A stretch of DNA of 64,000 nt from UBA6059 sp964351595 (GCA_964351595.1 CAYGOT010000007.1:1-64000), one strand, 5' to 3'. Positions 8,084 to 20,100 are shown, numbered from the stretch's first letter. Notes: generated from the sequence alone by a model not told the origin. Numbers and translations are program-made.

Positions 8084-8191
8084 TAATCTCAGGAAGCAAA
8101 ACTCTCAGGCTGATTTTACATTATCAAAGCCTCAGGTCTATTGAATTTTGCTGTCCAGTGCGTAATTTGGCTTACTAAATGAATCTGTCGT

Positions 8192-8713
8192 ATGTACCAA
8201 CCTGAAATCTGGGTCAATTTTTTTGAAGAAAACATGAGGTCGGTGCTCGTTACTCTTGGGGTTACGGTACTCTTCGTGTTGATACGCTCTATTATGCTCC
8301 GGCTGATTAAGCGTCATTCGCGCAACCGCGAAGTGCCAGATGACAGACAGGTCTACATTATCAAGCTTTCTAATATATTATTGATTCTGCTCTTTCTGAC
8401 AGTGCTGGGAGCCGCATGGGAGATTTCCCTCAAGGGTTTGTCAGTTTACTTCGCTTCCATTTTTACGGTAGTAGGTGTAGCATTATTCGCGACCTGGTCG
8501 ATACTCAGCAACCTCACGGCTTCTATTATTATCTTTTTCTTTTTCCCTTACCGCATTGGTCAGAAGGTTAAGATCGTCGACGGTGATAACTCAATAGAAG
8601 GTAAAATCTCCGATATCACACTTTTCTATGTGATGATTGAGACCCTTGACAACAAGATGTGTTCGTATCCGAATAATCTTGCGATTCAAAAGCCGCTGTT
8701 GCTCTCAGACTAA
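8192..8713 (+). CDS. Small MscS-like mechanosensitive channel
   Basis: A 173-residue inner-membrane protein with three hydrophobic segments (about 15-35, 55-75, 85-120) and a short MscS beta domain, containing YRIGQKVKIVDGDNSIEGKI and ending YPNNLAIQKPL. It lacks the C-terminal alpha-beta cage of canonical MscS (~286 residues), a minimal form also known in Bacteroidota. It probably relieves osmotic downshift by ion efflux, though minimal forms are less tested. Its stop overlaps the stop of the convergent sugar porter gene. Confidence 0.78.
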   Translation: MYQPEIWVNFFEENMRSVLVTLGVTVLFVLIRSIMLRLIKRHSRNREVPDDRQVYIIKLSNILLILLFLTVLGAAWEISLKGLSVYFASIFTVVGVALFATWSILSNLTASIIIFFFFPYRIGQKVKIVDGDNSIEGKISDITLFYVMIETLDNKMCSYPNNLAIQKPLLLSD

Positions 8714-10062
8714 TCTTGCTTGACCAATCTGGCCTGCAGGTCTTCCAAAGAAACGCCTTTAGTCTCTGGCATTACGAAAGCCACAAAAGCTAGCTGTAGC
8801 ACCATAAACCCTGCAAAAATGGCAAATACTGCTGCAGGCCCCAGAAAGTCGGGATTCATCAACATGGGCATCATGGCCGGGATAATGGCGGCCAACCACC
8901 AGTGAACAGAAGTGCCAAAGGATTGTCCGGCAGAGCGAATATTGTTGGGGAATATCTCTGAGATAAAAACCCAAATCACCGCCCCCTGACCAACGGCATG
9001 GGCTCCTATAAAAAGAAAAAGTGCGACGGGCACCACACCGCTCCATCCGTAAGTGAAGGCAAGTGATGCTGTAGCTAACGTAATGATGTAACCTACCGAA
9101 CCAATGTACATGAGTTGCCTGCGACCAAGGCGGTCGATCAGCACAACTCCCAAAATGGTAAAAATCAGATTGGCAACTCCCAGCCCGACGGAGCTCAATA
9201 ATCCAGCCTGACCTTCCAATCCCGCAGCTTCAAAGATTCTGGTGGCGTAATAGAGCAAAGCGTTGATACCGCTAAACTGATTGAAGAACGAGATGGAAAA
9301 TGCTAACATCAATGGTACCTTATACTTTCGTGTGAAAAGCCATTCCTTTTTTTGAGGTTCGTTGTTTGACTGATCTTGCACCGTGCTAATTTGCCGTTCC
9401 ACTTCTTCGGGTGAGCAAATCAGGGCAAACACTCTGCGCGCCGCTTCGATATTCCCCCGCTTGACAATGAGCCATCTCGGGCTTTCGGGTACTTTGGTAA
9501 CTAAGAGCGTATATATAAGCGCGGGTATAGCCTCCACTCCTATCATCCATCGCCAGGAGTCGACGGTAATGAACGTTCCTATTAGATAATTGGAGACAAA
9601 AGCCACCAAAATACCAAACACAATATTGAGCTGATAAAGCGCCACCAGTTGTCCGCGTTTCTCCGCCGGGGCTATCTCTGACACAAACGCAGGTGCAGCT
9701 ATGGTAGAAGCTCCCACGCCCAATCCACCCAAAAATCTGAAAAATACGAATGTCCATGGATCACTTACCATGGCTGACCCTACAGCCGAAATCGTATAAA
9801 GTATACCAATTAAGATTAAGGTGCTTCGGCGGCCAATTTTGTCATTTGGGATACCTCCAAACATCGCTCCTATCACTGTACCCCACAGCGCAGAGGCCAC
9901 CACGATCCAACCGTGAAATGCGTCATTATTTCCGAAGAGCGTGTAATCCTTCCACATTGCCTGGAGATCTTGCTCGGCTCCATTGATCACGATCGTATCA
10001 AAGCCAAACAGAAATCCTGCCAGCGCGGCAACTATTGAGAAGTAGAACAAATTGCCTTTCAT
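8710..10062 (-). CDS. Sugar porter family MFS transporter
   Basis: A 450-residue, 12-helix major facilitator of the sugar porter type (XylE/GLUT). The start at 10062 (MKGNLFYFSIVAALAGFLFG) places the first helix at the N-terminus; the open frame runs 25 codons further but adds an atypical leader. Family signatures are all visible: DKIGRRSTL after helix 2, PESPRWLI before the central loop, DRLGRRQLM after helix 8, and PETKG near the end. It likely carries out proton- or gradient-coupled uptake of a hexose or pentose. The stop codon overlaps that of the MscS gene on the other strand. Confidence 0.9.
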   Translation of the reverse strand: MKGNLFYFSIVAALAGFLFGFDTIVINGAEQDLQAMWKDYTLFGNNDAFHGWIVVASALWGTVIGAMFGGIPNDKIGRRSTLILIGILYTISAVGSAMVSDPWTFVFFRFLGGLGVGASTIAAPAFVSEIAPAEKRGQLVALYQLNIVFGILVAFVSNYLIGTFITVDSWRWMIGVEAIPALIYTLLVTKVPESPRWLIVKRGNIEAARRVFALICSPEEVERQISTVQDQSNNEPQKKEWLFTRKYKVPLMLAFSISFFNQFSGINALLYYATRIFEAAGLEGQAGLLSSVGLGVANLIFTILGVVLIDRLGRRQLMYIGSVGYIITLATASLAFTYGWSGVVPVALFLFIGAHAVGQGAVIWVFISEIFPNNIRSAGQSFGTSVHWWLAAIIPAMMPMLMNPDFLGPAAVFAIFAGFMVLQLAFVAFVMPETKGVSLEDLQARLVKQD

Positions 10063-10198
10063 AGTTGAGAGAGGTTGAGTTAGTTGGTTGTGACAATCTG
10101 ACAACTTTTGGTGTAAGAACAAAATATCGCTTCGCACTTAAGGCATTTCATAAAACTTCGAGATTGATCTTGGCTTATGGGTATATTTAGTCCGCTAA

Positions 10199-12424
10199 AT
10201 GAAGATACCAGCTCCCACATCCTCTAAGGCCAATTTCGGTACGCTACCGGTATTCATGACCACCATCTCCACGATCCTGGGAGCAGTGCTCTTTTTGAGG
10301 TTTGGCTATGCGGTGGGTCATGTCGGACTGCTGGGGACCCTGGGTATTATCGCCATCGGACACCTGGTCACGCTTCCCACAGCATTGGCGGTAGCAGAGA
10401 TCGCGACCAACCAAAAGGTGGAAGGTGGGGGTGTCTACTATATCATCTCACGATCTTTCGGAATCAATATTGGTGCGGCTATAGGGGTGACACTTTACCT
10501 ATCACAGGCCATAAGCGTGTCGTTCTATATCATCGCCTGTGCCGAGGCTTTTACTCCTGTCTTTGACTTTCTGAATGCTCAATTTGATCTACAGATTTAT
10601 GACAAGAGGTTTGTCAGTATTCCGTTGACATTATTTATATGCATACTGATGCTGACTAAGGGCGCAGATATTGGCGTCAAGGCCCTTTACGGAGTAGTGG
10701 CTATACTGTTCGTCTCACTTATTATGTTTTTTGCAGGCAGCACAGAATATGAAGCGAGTCATACGACCGATTTTCTGACCAAGATTCCAGAGGGCGATAA
10801 TTTCTTCTATGTTTTTGCGATCATCTTTCCAGCATTCACGGGCATGGCGGCAGGGGTCGGGCTCTCGGGTGACTTGAAAGATCCGAAAAAGTCTATTCCC
10901 ACCGGCACCATTGTGGCCACCTTAGCAGGAATGCTGATCTATATATTGGCTGCCTTCAAGCTCAATGTGGCAGCCAGTCCCTCAGACCTGGCGGAAAATC
11001 AGCTCATCATGGCCAATATCGCCTCGTGGGGGCCCATCATATTGATTGGACTCATCAGCGCCACACTCTCATCCGCATTAGGCTCGATCATGGTGGCACC
11101 CCGCACACTACAAGCTCTAGCAAGTGACAGGGTTTTTGGTATCCCGAGCATCAATAGCTGGCTGAGCAAAGAGTCGGGAAAAAACAGAGAGCCCGTCAAT
11201 GGAGTGCTCGTGACAGCCGTACTTGCTTTGGTCTTTGTCGCCATTGGAAATGTCGATTTTGTGGCTGAAGTGATCTCGATGTTTTTCATGGTTACCTATG
11301 GTGCTATCTGCCTGATCTCATTTCTACATCACTTCGCAGCAGATCCCTCCTATCGACCGGCGTTTAAGTCCAAGTGGTATTTTTCGCTCGTCGGTGCGAT
11401 CATGTGTTTTTACCTCATGTTTTCAATGAATGGCCCTTACGCCTTCGGCTCATTGAGCATCATGGTAGTGATCTATCTCATCATCACACGCGTCAATGAA
11501 GATAGGCAGGGGATGGCTAAGATCTTCCAGGGGGTGATTTTCCAGCTTGCGCGAACCATGCAGGTCTTTTTACAGAAAGCGGATAAAGACGATCAGGACT
11601 GGCGGCCGTCGGTCATCTGTATTTCAAAAAATGCCTTCAAGCGGACTGGGGACTTTGATTTGCTCAGGTGGATGAGCCACCGCTACGGGTTCGGCACCTA
11701 CATCTATCTCATTGATGGATATCTATCGCGTGAGACCAATATGCAGGCTAAGCATGATCTCCATGAACTCATCAAAATGGCTGGTGGTGTCAAGAGCAAT
11801 GTCTATCTCGACACGATGGTCTCACCCTCCTATACTACCGCAATCGCCCAATCACTCCAACTACCCAGTATTTCTGGTAAGGATGGGAACATGTTTTTAT
11901 TCGAGTTTTCAAAAATGGGTGAGGATCGAACAAGACACATCATCGATAATATCCCATTAGTTCGATCAGCTGATTTCGATATCTGTGTGCTTGGTACCTC
12001 GGAAAAGGGATTTGGTTACCATCGTGAAATCCATATCTGGATCACTCAAAATGATTATGAAAATGCTAATCTGATGATTCTCATGGGCTTCATTATCATG
12101 GGGCATCCCGACTGGCAAAGGGCCGAAATCAAAATCTTTGCTATCTATCCCGAAGAAAGTATGGAAGAGCAGCGGCAGAAGCTCCTTCAGCTTGCCAAAG
12201 AAGGTCGTCTGCCTATTTCAGCCAATAACATCGAGACGATACCCAAGACCGGAGAGCGTAGTAAAAAACAGATCATCAATGACGTTTCTTCCTCAGCAGA
12301 CATGACGATTATCGGCTTCCAGAGTGAGGTTGTGAAACAACTCGGAGAGAAAATCTTCCATGGCTATGATGAAGTCGGCAACATTGTTTTCGTCAATGCG
12401 AGAGACGAGAAAGAGATTAAGTGA
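10199..12424 (+). CDS. SLC12-type cation-chloride cotransporter homologue
   Basis: A 741-residue protein with an APC-fold membrane domain (about 12 helices in residues 1-430) starting with the characteristic GTLPVFMTTISTILGAVLFLR-like first helix and followed by GGGVYYIISRSFG. The C-terminal ~300 residues are soluble and resemble the regulatory domain of cation-chloride cotransporters, including DWRPSVICIS and AEIKIFAIYPEE. Eukaryotic members move Na, K and Cl together; prokaryotic ones are less studied and some transport amino acids. A role in ion or amino-acid balance is inferred. It is a single-gene unit followed by a repeat-rich intergenic region. Confidence 0.78.
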   Translation: MKIPAPTSSKANFGTLPVFMTTISTILGAVLFLRFGYAVGHVGLLGTLGIIAIGHLVTLPTALAVAEIATNQKVEGGGVYYIISRSFGINIGAAIGVTLYLSQAISVSFYIIACAEAFTPVFDFLNAQFDLQIYDKRFVSIPLTLFICILMLTKGADIGVKALYGVVAILFVSLIMFFAGSTEYEASHTTDFLTKIPEGDNFFYVFAIIFPAFTGMAAGVGLSGDLKDPKKSIPTGTIVATLAGMLIYILAAFKLNVAASPSDLAENQLIMANIASWGPIILIGLISATLSSALGSIMVAPRTLQALASDRVFGIPSINSWLSKESGKNREPVNGVLVTAVLALVFVAIGNVDFVAEVISMFFMVTYGAICLISFLHHFAADPSYRPAFKSKWYFSLVGAIMCFYLMFSMNGPYAFGSLSIMVVIYLIITRVNEDRQGMAKIFQGVIFQLARTMQVFLQKADKDDQDWRPSVICISKNAFKRTGDFDLLRWMSHRYGFGTYIYLIDGYLSRETNMQAKHDLHELIKMAGGVKSNVYLDTMVSPSYTTAIAQSLQLPSISGKDGNMFLFEFSKMGEDRTRHIIDNIPLVRSADFDICVLGTSEKGFGYHREIHIWITQNDYENANLMILMGFIIMGHPDWQRAEIKIFAIYPEESMEEQRQKLLQLAKEGRLPISANNIETIPKTGERSKKQIINDVSSSADMTIIGFQSEVVKQLGEKIFHGYDEVGNIVFVNARDEKEIK

Positions 12425-12433
12425 TCAACCGTT

Positions 12434-12832
12434 TCAGGTTAAGATATCCCTGTTTCATTTTGTTGTGTAATATTCCGAGATACAATTGATTTGTGCCTAC
12501 ATAGCTGAATTGAACTATTGAAGTAGGCAGTTAGTAAATGTCCCAAATTTCGATTCTGACAGCATTACCAACCGTTGCTGTCACTCCCGAAGGGAGTCTA
12601 TGATGCAGGTTGCAGAAGATTGGCTCATAGATTCCCTTCGGGAATGACTTCTAAGAGCAGATTTGCCACGAAGCTATTATTGATTAAGTGCCTACTTCAA
12701 TTGAACTGTTTCGAGAACCTCAACATGACAACCGGTCTAAGACCAGCTGTCATAGTGAGCCAGTCGAAATATCAATCAATTGTATCTCAGCATATTTTGA
12801 GCGCATTGGGACTCAACTCAGGTTAAGATATC
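12434..12832. repeat. MITE-like fold-back element with 15-bp flanking direct repeats
   Basis: TCAGGTTAAGATATC occurs at 12434-12448 and 12818-12832 in direct orientation. Inside, three pairs of inverted repeats are nested in order: GAGATACAATTGATT (12477-12491) with its complement at 12774-12788; TTGAAGTAGGCA (12518-12529) with 12689-12700; and a 24-base pair at 12580-12603 and 12625-12648 (22 of 24 matching, core CCCGAAGGGA). An extra imperfect hairpin with 30-base arms sits at 12708-12737/12741-12770. There is no transposase. It looks like a short non-autonomous mobile element or composite of REP-like hairpins. A small open frame across it is not credible as a gene. Confidence 0.65.
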
Positions 12833-13149
12833 TTAACAATCGCGGTACTTGCTTTCCATTCTAATTCAAGCTGACTAACTTATTATTTCACATTGGCCAG
12901 GAGAGCCCTAAGCTAGTTTTCAAAACTCTCTGAGCAGAGTTTGTAGATGCGCACCGTTTTGTGAGAATCATTCAGATGATACACCAAACGGCATAAGACG
13001 AATGATAATACAGACTAATCTAATAATCATAGACGTTGATTATTGAATTAATGTATGAAAAAATTGTAATTTTAGTAGGTATTTTGAAGGAATAAGTCGT
13101 TCTTCAAAGAACGCTCTGTATTCAGCTTGTAAAAATTAAACGACCCGTC
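12833..13149. other. Leader region of porP
   Basis: No gene is seen. The right end of the repeat forms a perfect 16-base palindrome GTTAAGATATCTTAAC (12822-12837). The rest is AT-rich toward porP, and a clear TTTG-N19-TAnnTTTG promoter was not found; TATTTTG at about 13080-13086 is a weak candidate. Confidence 0.4.
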
Positions 13150-14181
13150 ATGTTCACAACCTCTAAGGTAAGGGGCCTCTTATGCGCTCTGATCTTTACT
13201 GGTAGTTCGCTTTTGTCCCATGCCCAGGATATCAGGTTCTCTCAGTTTTACCAGGCTCCACTTTATCTCAACCCAGCCTTTACAGGTGCCTCTGATGTTG
13301 GGCGCGCAGGCCTAAACTATAGAATTCAGGGTACTAGCTCTCAGTCCAACTACACTACACTTTCTGCTTTTGTGGACTACAATTTTGTGGATTATCAAAT
13401 CAACACTGGCCTGCTCATTCTTGATGATAAGGACGAGTTCTCTGGATATAACTCGACTACCCTGGCGATTCCAATCAGCTATGATTTCCAGGTCAGCGAT
13501 TGGCTGGCCATCAAACCGGCACTACAGTTTTCATATACGACCAATCGGATCAACTTCGGGGACATCCTCTTTGCCGATCAGCTCGACGGTCAGGGCAATT
13601 TGGTGGGTCAAACCGCCGAGAACTTCGATGGCAACAAAGTCAATTTCCTTGATGTCGCATTCGGTACGCTTGTGTTTGGTGAAAACTATTGGGTGGGTGT
13701 AGCAGCGCATAACCTACTTGAAAACAATATTTCATTCCTGGCTGAAGGGCAGGAGATTCTTCAACGCAGAGTGTCGGTTCATGGTGGATACCGCTTTGAC
13801 ATTTCCGGTAGGGGGTATAGCAGACAAAGAAGATCGCGCAACGCACCGGAGCGGAGCATTATGCCTAGTGTGAGCCTCGTCACGCAGGGAGACTTTACCC
13901 AGATCGACGTTGGCCTTTATGCCATGATCGACCCAGTGATGCTGGGTACTTTCTACCGCAATGTGCCTACCGGCGAAAATGATAACAACGCGATTTCAGT
14001 GATGGCGGGTGTACGCAAGTTTGGCTTCACTTTTGGCTACAGCTTCGATTACTACCTCAACCATACCACTGTAAGTCCCGGCGGAGCGCATGAGTTTTCT
14101 CTCACTTATGTGTTTGATCTCTCCGACCCGAATAAACCACCTAAGTCTAGTCGTTTACTCAAATGTCCATTACCAATTTGA
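13150..14181 (+). CDS. PorP/SprF family type IX secretion outer-membrane protein
   Basis: A 343-residue beta-barrel protein with a signal peptide ending LSHAQ. The start of the mature protein, DIRFSQFYQAPLYLNPAFTG, is the hallmark of the PorP/SprF family. SprF of Flavobacterium is needed for delivery of the SprB adhesin to the surface, and SprF-like proteins are usually encoded directly beside a large type B substrate. Here the giant repeat protein begins six bases after the stop, so the pair is almost certainly one operon and this protein is inferred to be its dedicated secretion or anchoring partner. It sits in the outer membrane. Confidence 0.92.
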   Translation: MFTTSKVRGLLCALIFTGSSLLSHAQDIRFSQFYQAPLYLNPAFTGASDVGRAGLNYRIQGTSSQSNYTTLSAFVDYNFVDYQINTGLLILDDKDEFSGYNSTTLAIPISYDFQVSDWLAIKPALQFSYTTNRINFGDILFADQLDGQGNLVGQTAENFDGNKVNFLDVAFGTLVFGENYWVGVAAHNLLENNISFLAEGQEILQRRVSVHGGYRFDISGRGYSRQRRSRNAPERSIMPSVSLVTQGDFTQIDVGLYAMIDPVMLGTFYRNVPTGENDNNAISVMAGVRKFGFTFGYSFDYYLNHTTVSPGGAHEFSLTYVFDLSDPNKPPKSSRLLKCPLPI

Positions 14182-14187
14182 TAACCG

Positions 14188-17100
14188 ATGGAGCAAGCCA
14201 AAACAAAAGCATTAACTAGTATCATCAGTTGCGCAGCAATTGTTCTATTCCTACTATCGGGGTACACGGCAAGCGCACAATTCGATTTGGATGTTGAAGT
14301 CACCAATGCCTGCACCGGCCCCAATTCCGGAGCAATCGAGGTAACAATTCTGAATGATCTGGTGGGTGGTCCTTTCACCTACGATTGGGCAGGACCTAAT
14401 GGATACACCAATACCACAGCGGTCGGCTTTATTGCTGCACCCGAGCCAGGGACATACACGATCATGGTCACCAGAGATGCTGATGGAGCAATGCGCAATG
14501 CCACAGCCGATGTGCTTCAGTCGGGTACTCCATTGAGCTTCAATCCAGCGATCATTACGGATGCCTCCTGCAACGATGGCGATGGTGGTATTACCATCAC
14601 TGGTGCCAACGGCACAGGCCCCTATGAATACGCTATCATACCGTATCCCGGAGTACCCGCGACATTAGCTGACTTTGGTGGATTTACCACCAACAACGGA
14701 GTGTTTACTGGTTTAGACATTGACCAATACAGTGTGGCTGTAAGGGACGCTTTAGGGTGTACCAGGATACAAAATCAGATAGCTGTTAATCAAGCTCCCA
14801 ACAATTTGACATTATCTCTTCAAAATAGCTCTAACGTTACATGTTTTGGTGCTAACGATGGGTCAATTACAGTACTAGGTCAAAACGGTGTGGGTAACAA
14901 CGTGTACTCCTTAATACGAGGTGGTGGAGCAGTTGAACAAGACTTTATTGATCAAGGCTTTCAAGCTAACAATGGGTTATTCGAGGACTTACCAGCGGAC
15001 ACTTATGATGCCGCTGTAAGAGATGAAAATGGTTGTATCATGTTGCTGACGGGCATTATCGTTACCGAGCCTGATGCAATAGACATTACCACTGAAATAC
15101 GCTTCACTTCATGTGATGATCAAAGCCCGCCCCTTGTCGAAGATAATGGAAGTATAGAGATACTCACTATAATAGGTGGTGCCCCTCCGTACACGAGACA
15201 GTGGGATGGTCCCAACGGACCGCTAGGCACAGGGTTTACCGAAACAGGTCTCATTGGTGGAGAATACAGCGTAACAATCACAGACAATAATGGCTGTGAG
15301 GCTTTCTTTCCTTTCACTATTTATGAGGGGTTCGATCTGGTTGCAATTCCAACAAACGTTACCTGCTTTGAAGACGATGACGGTTCTATTCAATTAAACA
15401 TCATATACGATGGCGTCAGGACTCCTGAAACTGCTAATCAAGAGGTAAGGTGGTTCGAATGGGATGGTACACTAGCTACTCCATTGGCTGATGTAGACGA
15501 TGACGATTTTACAAATAACCTGGCGCCAGGCGGATATATCGTTCAAGTTACTGACGTGCTCGGGTGCGTTAAATACGATACTGTAGATGTCACTTCACCT
15601 AATAGTAGATTGGAGGCGACTGTCGTTGAAACACCCAATGCATGTATCGGTGATACTAACGGTGTTATAGAAGTTACAGCTACAGGAGGTGGCGGTATGT
15701 CATATGAATATAGCCTCGATAATGTAAATTTTCAGGAGGAATCTATTTTCACTGGTCTTGCTACCGGTACATATTCAGTCTACGTAGAAGACGAAAACAA
15801 TTGCATTGTCATTGTACCGGCAGAAATCACCGAACCTCCTGTTGATTTTAATATTCTTGGTGTCAACACAACAAATATCACCTGTTTTGTTGATGCAGAA
15901 ACTGGGGTTGCCTCGCTCGAGCTTGATCTCCCAGATTTGACAGGTATTCAGGATATTAACTGGCTCAATTTCGCTGGAGATACACTTATCAATAGTCAAC
16001 AACCTTTACTGGTTGAGCAGGTAGATACATTAGCTGAAGGAGCATATACAATTGGAGTAGAAGATATTTATGGATGCGTAAAAACCGTTGATTTCACGAT
16101 AACACGCCCTGAAGAGTTCAGTGTTGTTCTTGTTTCACAGGATGTGCCATGTCCTGAAGGAGGCAATATCACACTAGATGTAACTGTCGAGGGAGGCACC
16201 CCAAATTACAACTATGTATGGGCCAGGGGTACAAATATTTTACAAACAACTTCGAACACGACTTCAACGTCTGATGAATTAATATTGAATATTACGGATC
16301 CATCAAGTGCTGGCAATTATACAGTAACGATAACTGATGCGAATGGCTGTCCTGTCAATGATAATGACGCAACTCCTGGAGATGGGATTCTTGAATTTGT
16401 TGTGGACATACCGGAGGATATAGTTATTGTGGCAGATCCGGTTGTTAACAATGCATGTATTGACGGAAATGATGGAAGTATAACCATTAACGTTTCAGGA
16501 GGAACACCTTTTGGTGTTGATGGATACACGTATACATGGTTTAGGAACGGAATAGAGTTCTCGAATAATAAGGATATTTCTGATCTTGATGAAGCCACTT
16601 ATCGAGTGGAAGTTAGCGATGCTAACGACTGTGACCCAGCGTTTATTGAGGTAGATATTACAGACCCCACCACTGAATATAGAATTGACACGGTGGCCAT
16701 CAACCCAGTCGTGTGCAATGGAGAAACAACAGGTTCCATCGATGTGGATATTGTCGTAGATCCAGGGCATCCCACGCTAGCTAACCAGTTTACTTACACC
16801 TGGTACAAGGATGGAGCATTCTTCAGGCCTAACGCTATTGATCTTATCGGAAATGTGGGGCCCGGGATTTACGAGCTTGTGGTCAATGACAACTATTTTG
16901 GGGTGGGTCAGGGGTGCGAGCAATCAGCCTTTTTTGAAGTAGAAGAATATAATACCATCACCCTCAATCCTGTTTTTATTGATAACACTTGTCCCGGGCT
17001 GGATGACGCAAGTATCACATTGAGTCCTACGGGCGGACTAGCTGTGACGGATTACAGCTATTCCTGGACATTCAACACTGCCGCATTCCCAGGAGGCGCT

Positions 17101-20100
17101 TCGATCACAATGCTCGAAGGAGGTACTTATCGTGTCACGGTGACCGATGACTTGGGTTGTGCAGTACAACAAACTTTCAATGTCACCAATTTCACGGACT
17201 TTTCGGTAGACGCTACTAACGTAACCCCAATCAGTTGCCATGATGCAAACGACGGAGCAATTGATGTACAGGTCTCAGGTATTAACGGAACAGCCAGGTA
17301 CACCTGGCTCAAGGATGGTTTCTTCTTTAGCAGCAGTGAGGATATTGCTGATCTTGAACCTGGCACTTATGAGTTCGAAGTAGCAGACCTGGTAGGAATT
17401 GAAGAGTGCACGGTTTTTAACCTAACGGAAACCTTGACTAATCCACTTGAGTATTTCATTGTCGAAACCATCACAGATGTGACCTGTAATGGCGGTAATG
17501 ATGGAGTAATCGCTGTGACAATCAATCAGGGGGGGCCTGATATCGCGACAAATAATCTGACATTTACCTGGAGAGATAGTGATGCTAATACGATTGATCC
17601 TGGTGTCAACAAGACATTCATTGATGGGCTAGAAGCAGGTACGTATACCCTCGATATTGAGGATATGGACGGCTGTGTCACATCAGGTTCCTATCAGGTG
17701 ATTGAGTACCCTGAAATATTTCTCAACCCATCGGTCACTCAGCTGACCTGTCCCGGCGTGCCCACTGCATCCATCACGGTGAACCCGCAGGGGGGCAATA
17801 TCAGTACCCCTTCACCGGGCGGCTACACCTATGAATGGGAAAGAAACACAGTGGTATTAGGAAATACTTCCAATACACTCAGCAATATAGCATCAGGAAA
17901 TTATCAAGTAACCGTAACCGATGATAGTGGATGTGAAGCAGTATTTACGCAGACAATTAATGCCATTCCGGCCTTTGCAATAGATGAACCAGTCAATCAA
18001 ATCACTTGTGCTGATGCGGCGGATGGTTCTATAGAAGTCGAAGTAACCGGTGGTAATACCACTTTGGGGTACCAATGGGAGTATAACGGTGAAGTAATAT
18101 CTACCGATCCACTGATTGAAAACCTTGAGGCCGGTACCTACACCCTTACAATGACCAACACCGGAGGCTGCTTTGTCTTTGGCACTACCAATATCAGGGA
18201 CTATGTGATCACCGACCCGGGTACATTCACAGTCACGCCTACGGTTACTGACGTCACCTGCGACGAAATCAATGACGGGTCTATTAGTTTAATGCTCACT
18301 AACGTACCCGCAGGTTTCAATGCGGCCGATTTTGACTATACATTTACCAGGCTAGCGGATAATATGGTAGTGCCCTCAACGCTTGGAACAGCCAATGACC
18401 TGGAGTCGGGTTTGTACCGGGTTGATATTACACATGACTCATTTTCACCTGGGGTAACCTCCAGTTGTACCGAATCTTTCGAGTACGAAGTGATCAACTT
18501 CGAGCCGATCACCATCACGCCTACTGTTGTTCAAAATACCTGTCCAGGTCTGGATGAGGCAGAAATATCCATTGTCATCGATGGAGGTAGCGGACCCTAC
18601 AGCATAGAATGGCTCAAAAATGGATCATTGTCCGGACCTCAGGATGTATTATCACAAACAGGCCTTGGCGCTGGCCAATACGACATTACGGTAGTGGATA
18701 ATATCACCTGTAGTCAGACGGTCCAGATAAATATCAATTTCATCGACGATTTTGTTGTCAATGCCGATGTGGTTGACCTCACCTGTCAAAGTGCAGCCGA
18801 CGGTGGTGCTGACGATGGGTCTATTAGCCTTAATATCACCGGCGGTACAGGTGATTTGAGATATCTGTGGGTAGCTGTCGGCGATGGACAGGTTCTACCG
18901 AACTCCGCGACACAGACAGATCTCGCACCTGGTGACTATCAGGTGACCGTCAGAGATGAGAATGACTGTGTTGCGCTGAATACGACTTACACCGTAGGCC
19001 AGCCACCAACAAAATCCATTATTCTGGAAGACCTGACAGCTGTTAGATGCAATGGTGAATCGAATGGCTCTATCACCGTCAGCTTTGAGGATAATCTTGG
19101 TAACCCAATAAGCTCAAATCAATTTGATAAGGTCTGGTACCAGGTCACCGCTGGAAGTCCTCCCACGCTAACTGAGATCACAGGCCAATCCGGTGCAACG
19201 TTAGCCAATAGGCCAGCAGGAGATTATCTTCTTCGGGCCACCGAAAATAACCCATCGAGTAACAACTGCTCTTTTGAACGAGAATTTACGATAGTCGAAT
19301 ATGATGCATTGACCATTGATAATATTATTACTAGTCAGCTCTCCTGTGACGGCTTTACTGATGGATCAATCAGGCTTGAAGTATCAGGGGGTAATGCCCC
19401 AACCAATGATGATTATTCTGTACAATGGACGCTTGGAGGTCTGCCATTCATCGACGCTGATCTTGCGACCAATCTTGAAATCAACAATTTGGCAGCAGGT
19501 CGATACAAAGCGGTAGTTTTTGATCTGTCAGGATGCAGTATCACTGAAAATGAAGTGATAGTGGAACATGAGGGTATTTCTGTAGCTAACTCCACAATTA
19601 CTCAGATCTCGTGTTTCAACACAACCGCCGACGGAAGTATAACCATCTCAGTGACCGGTGGTACTCCTCCTTATAGCTTCAATTGGTCCAAGGATGGGGT
19701 GGCAGATTTTTCTTCCAACCAAAACCTGACGGGTCTTGAACCAGGAACATACAATGTCATTATCGATGATGATAATATCTGTCCTGGAGGTGCTATTACC
19801 AGCCAGGATTTTGTGATAGATACGCCTCCACAATATGAAATAACAGGTGTAATAGATAATGAAACGTGCCTCGGTGATAGTGATGGTGCGATAGATATTA
19901 CTATGGTAGTTACGCCTGGAAGTGGTTCCACACTGAATCCAAGTTTGTTTGACTATACCTGGTACTACAACAACGTGGAGCTCACACAATTTAAGGATCA
20001 AAGGGATATCACAGGCCTAACGGCTGGCACTTACCGTCTGGATGTACTTGACAATACTCCTGGCGCATGTGCAGTGTCCAGAGAGTTTGAGATTGTAGCG

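Noticed and set aside
12575..12826. 83-codon open frame inside the fold-back repeat
   Set aside because: It is a by-product of the inverted repeats; the translation follows hairpin arms.
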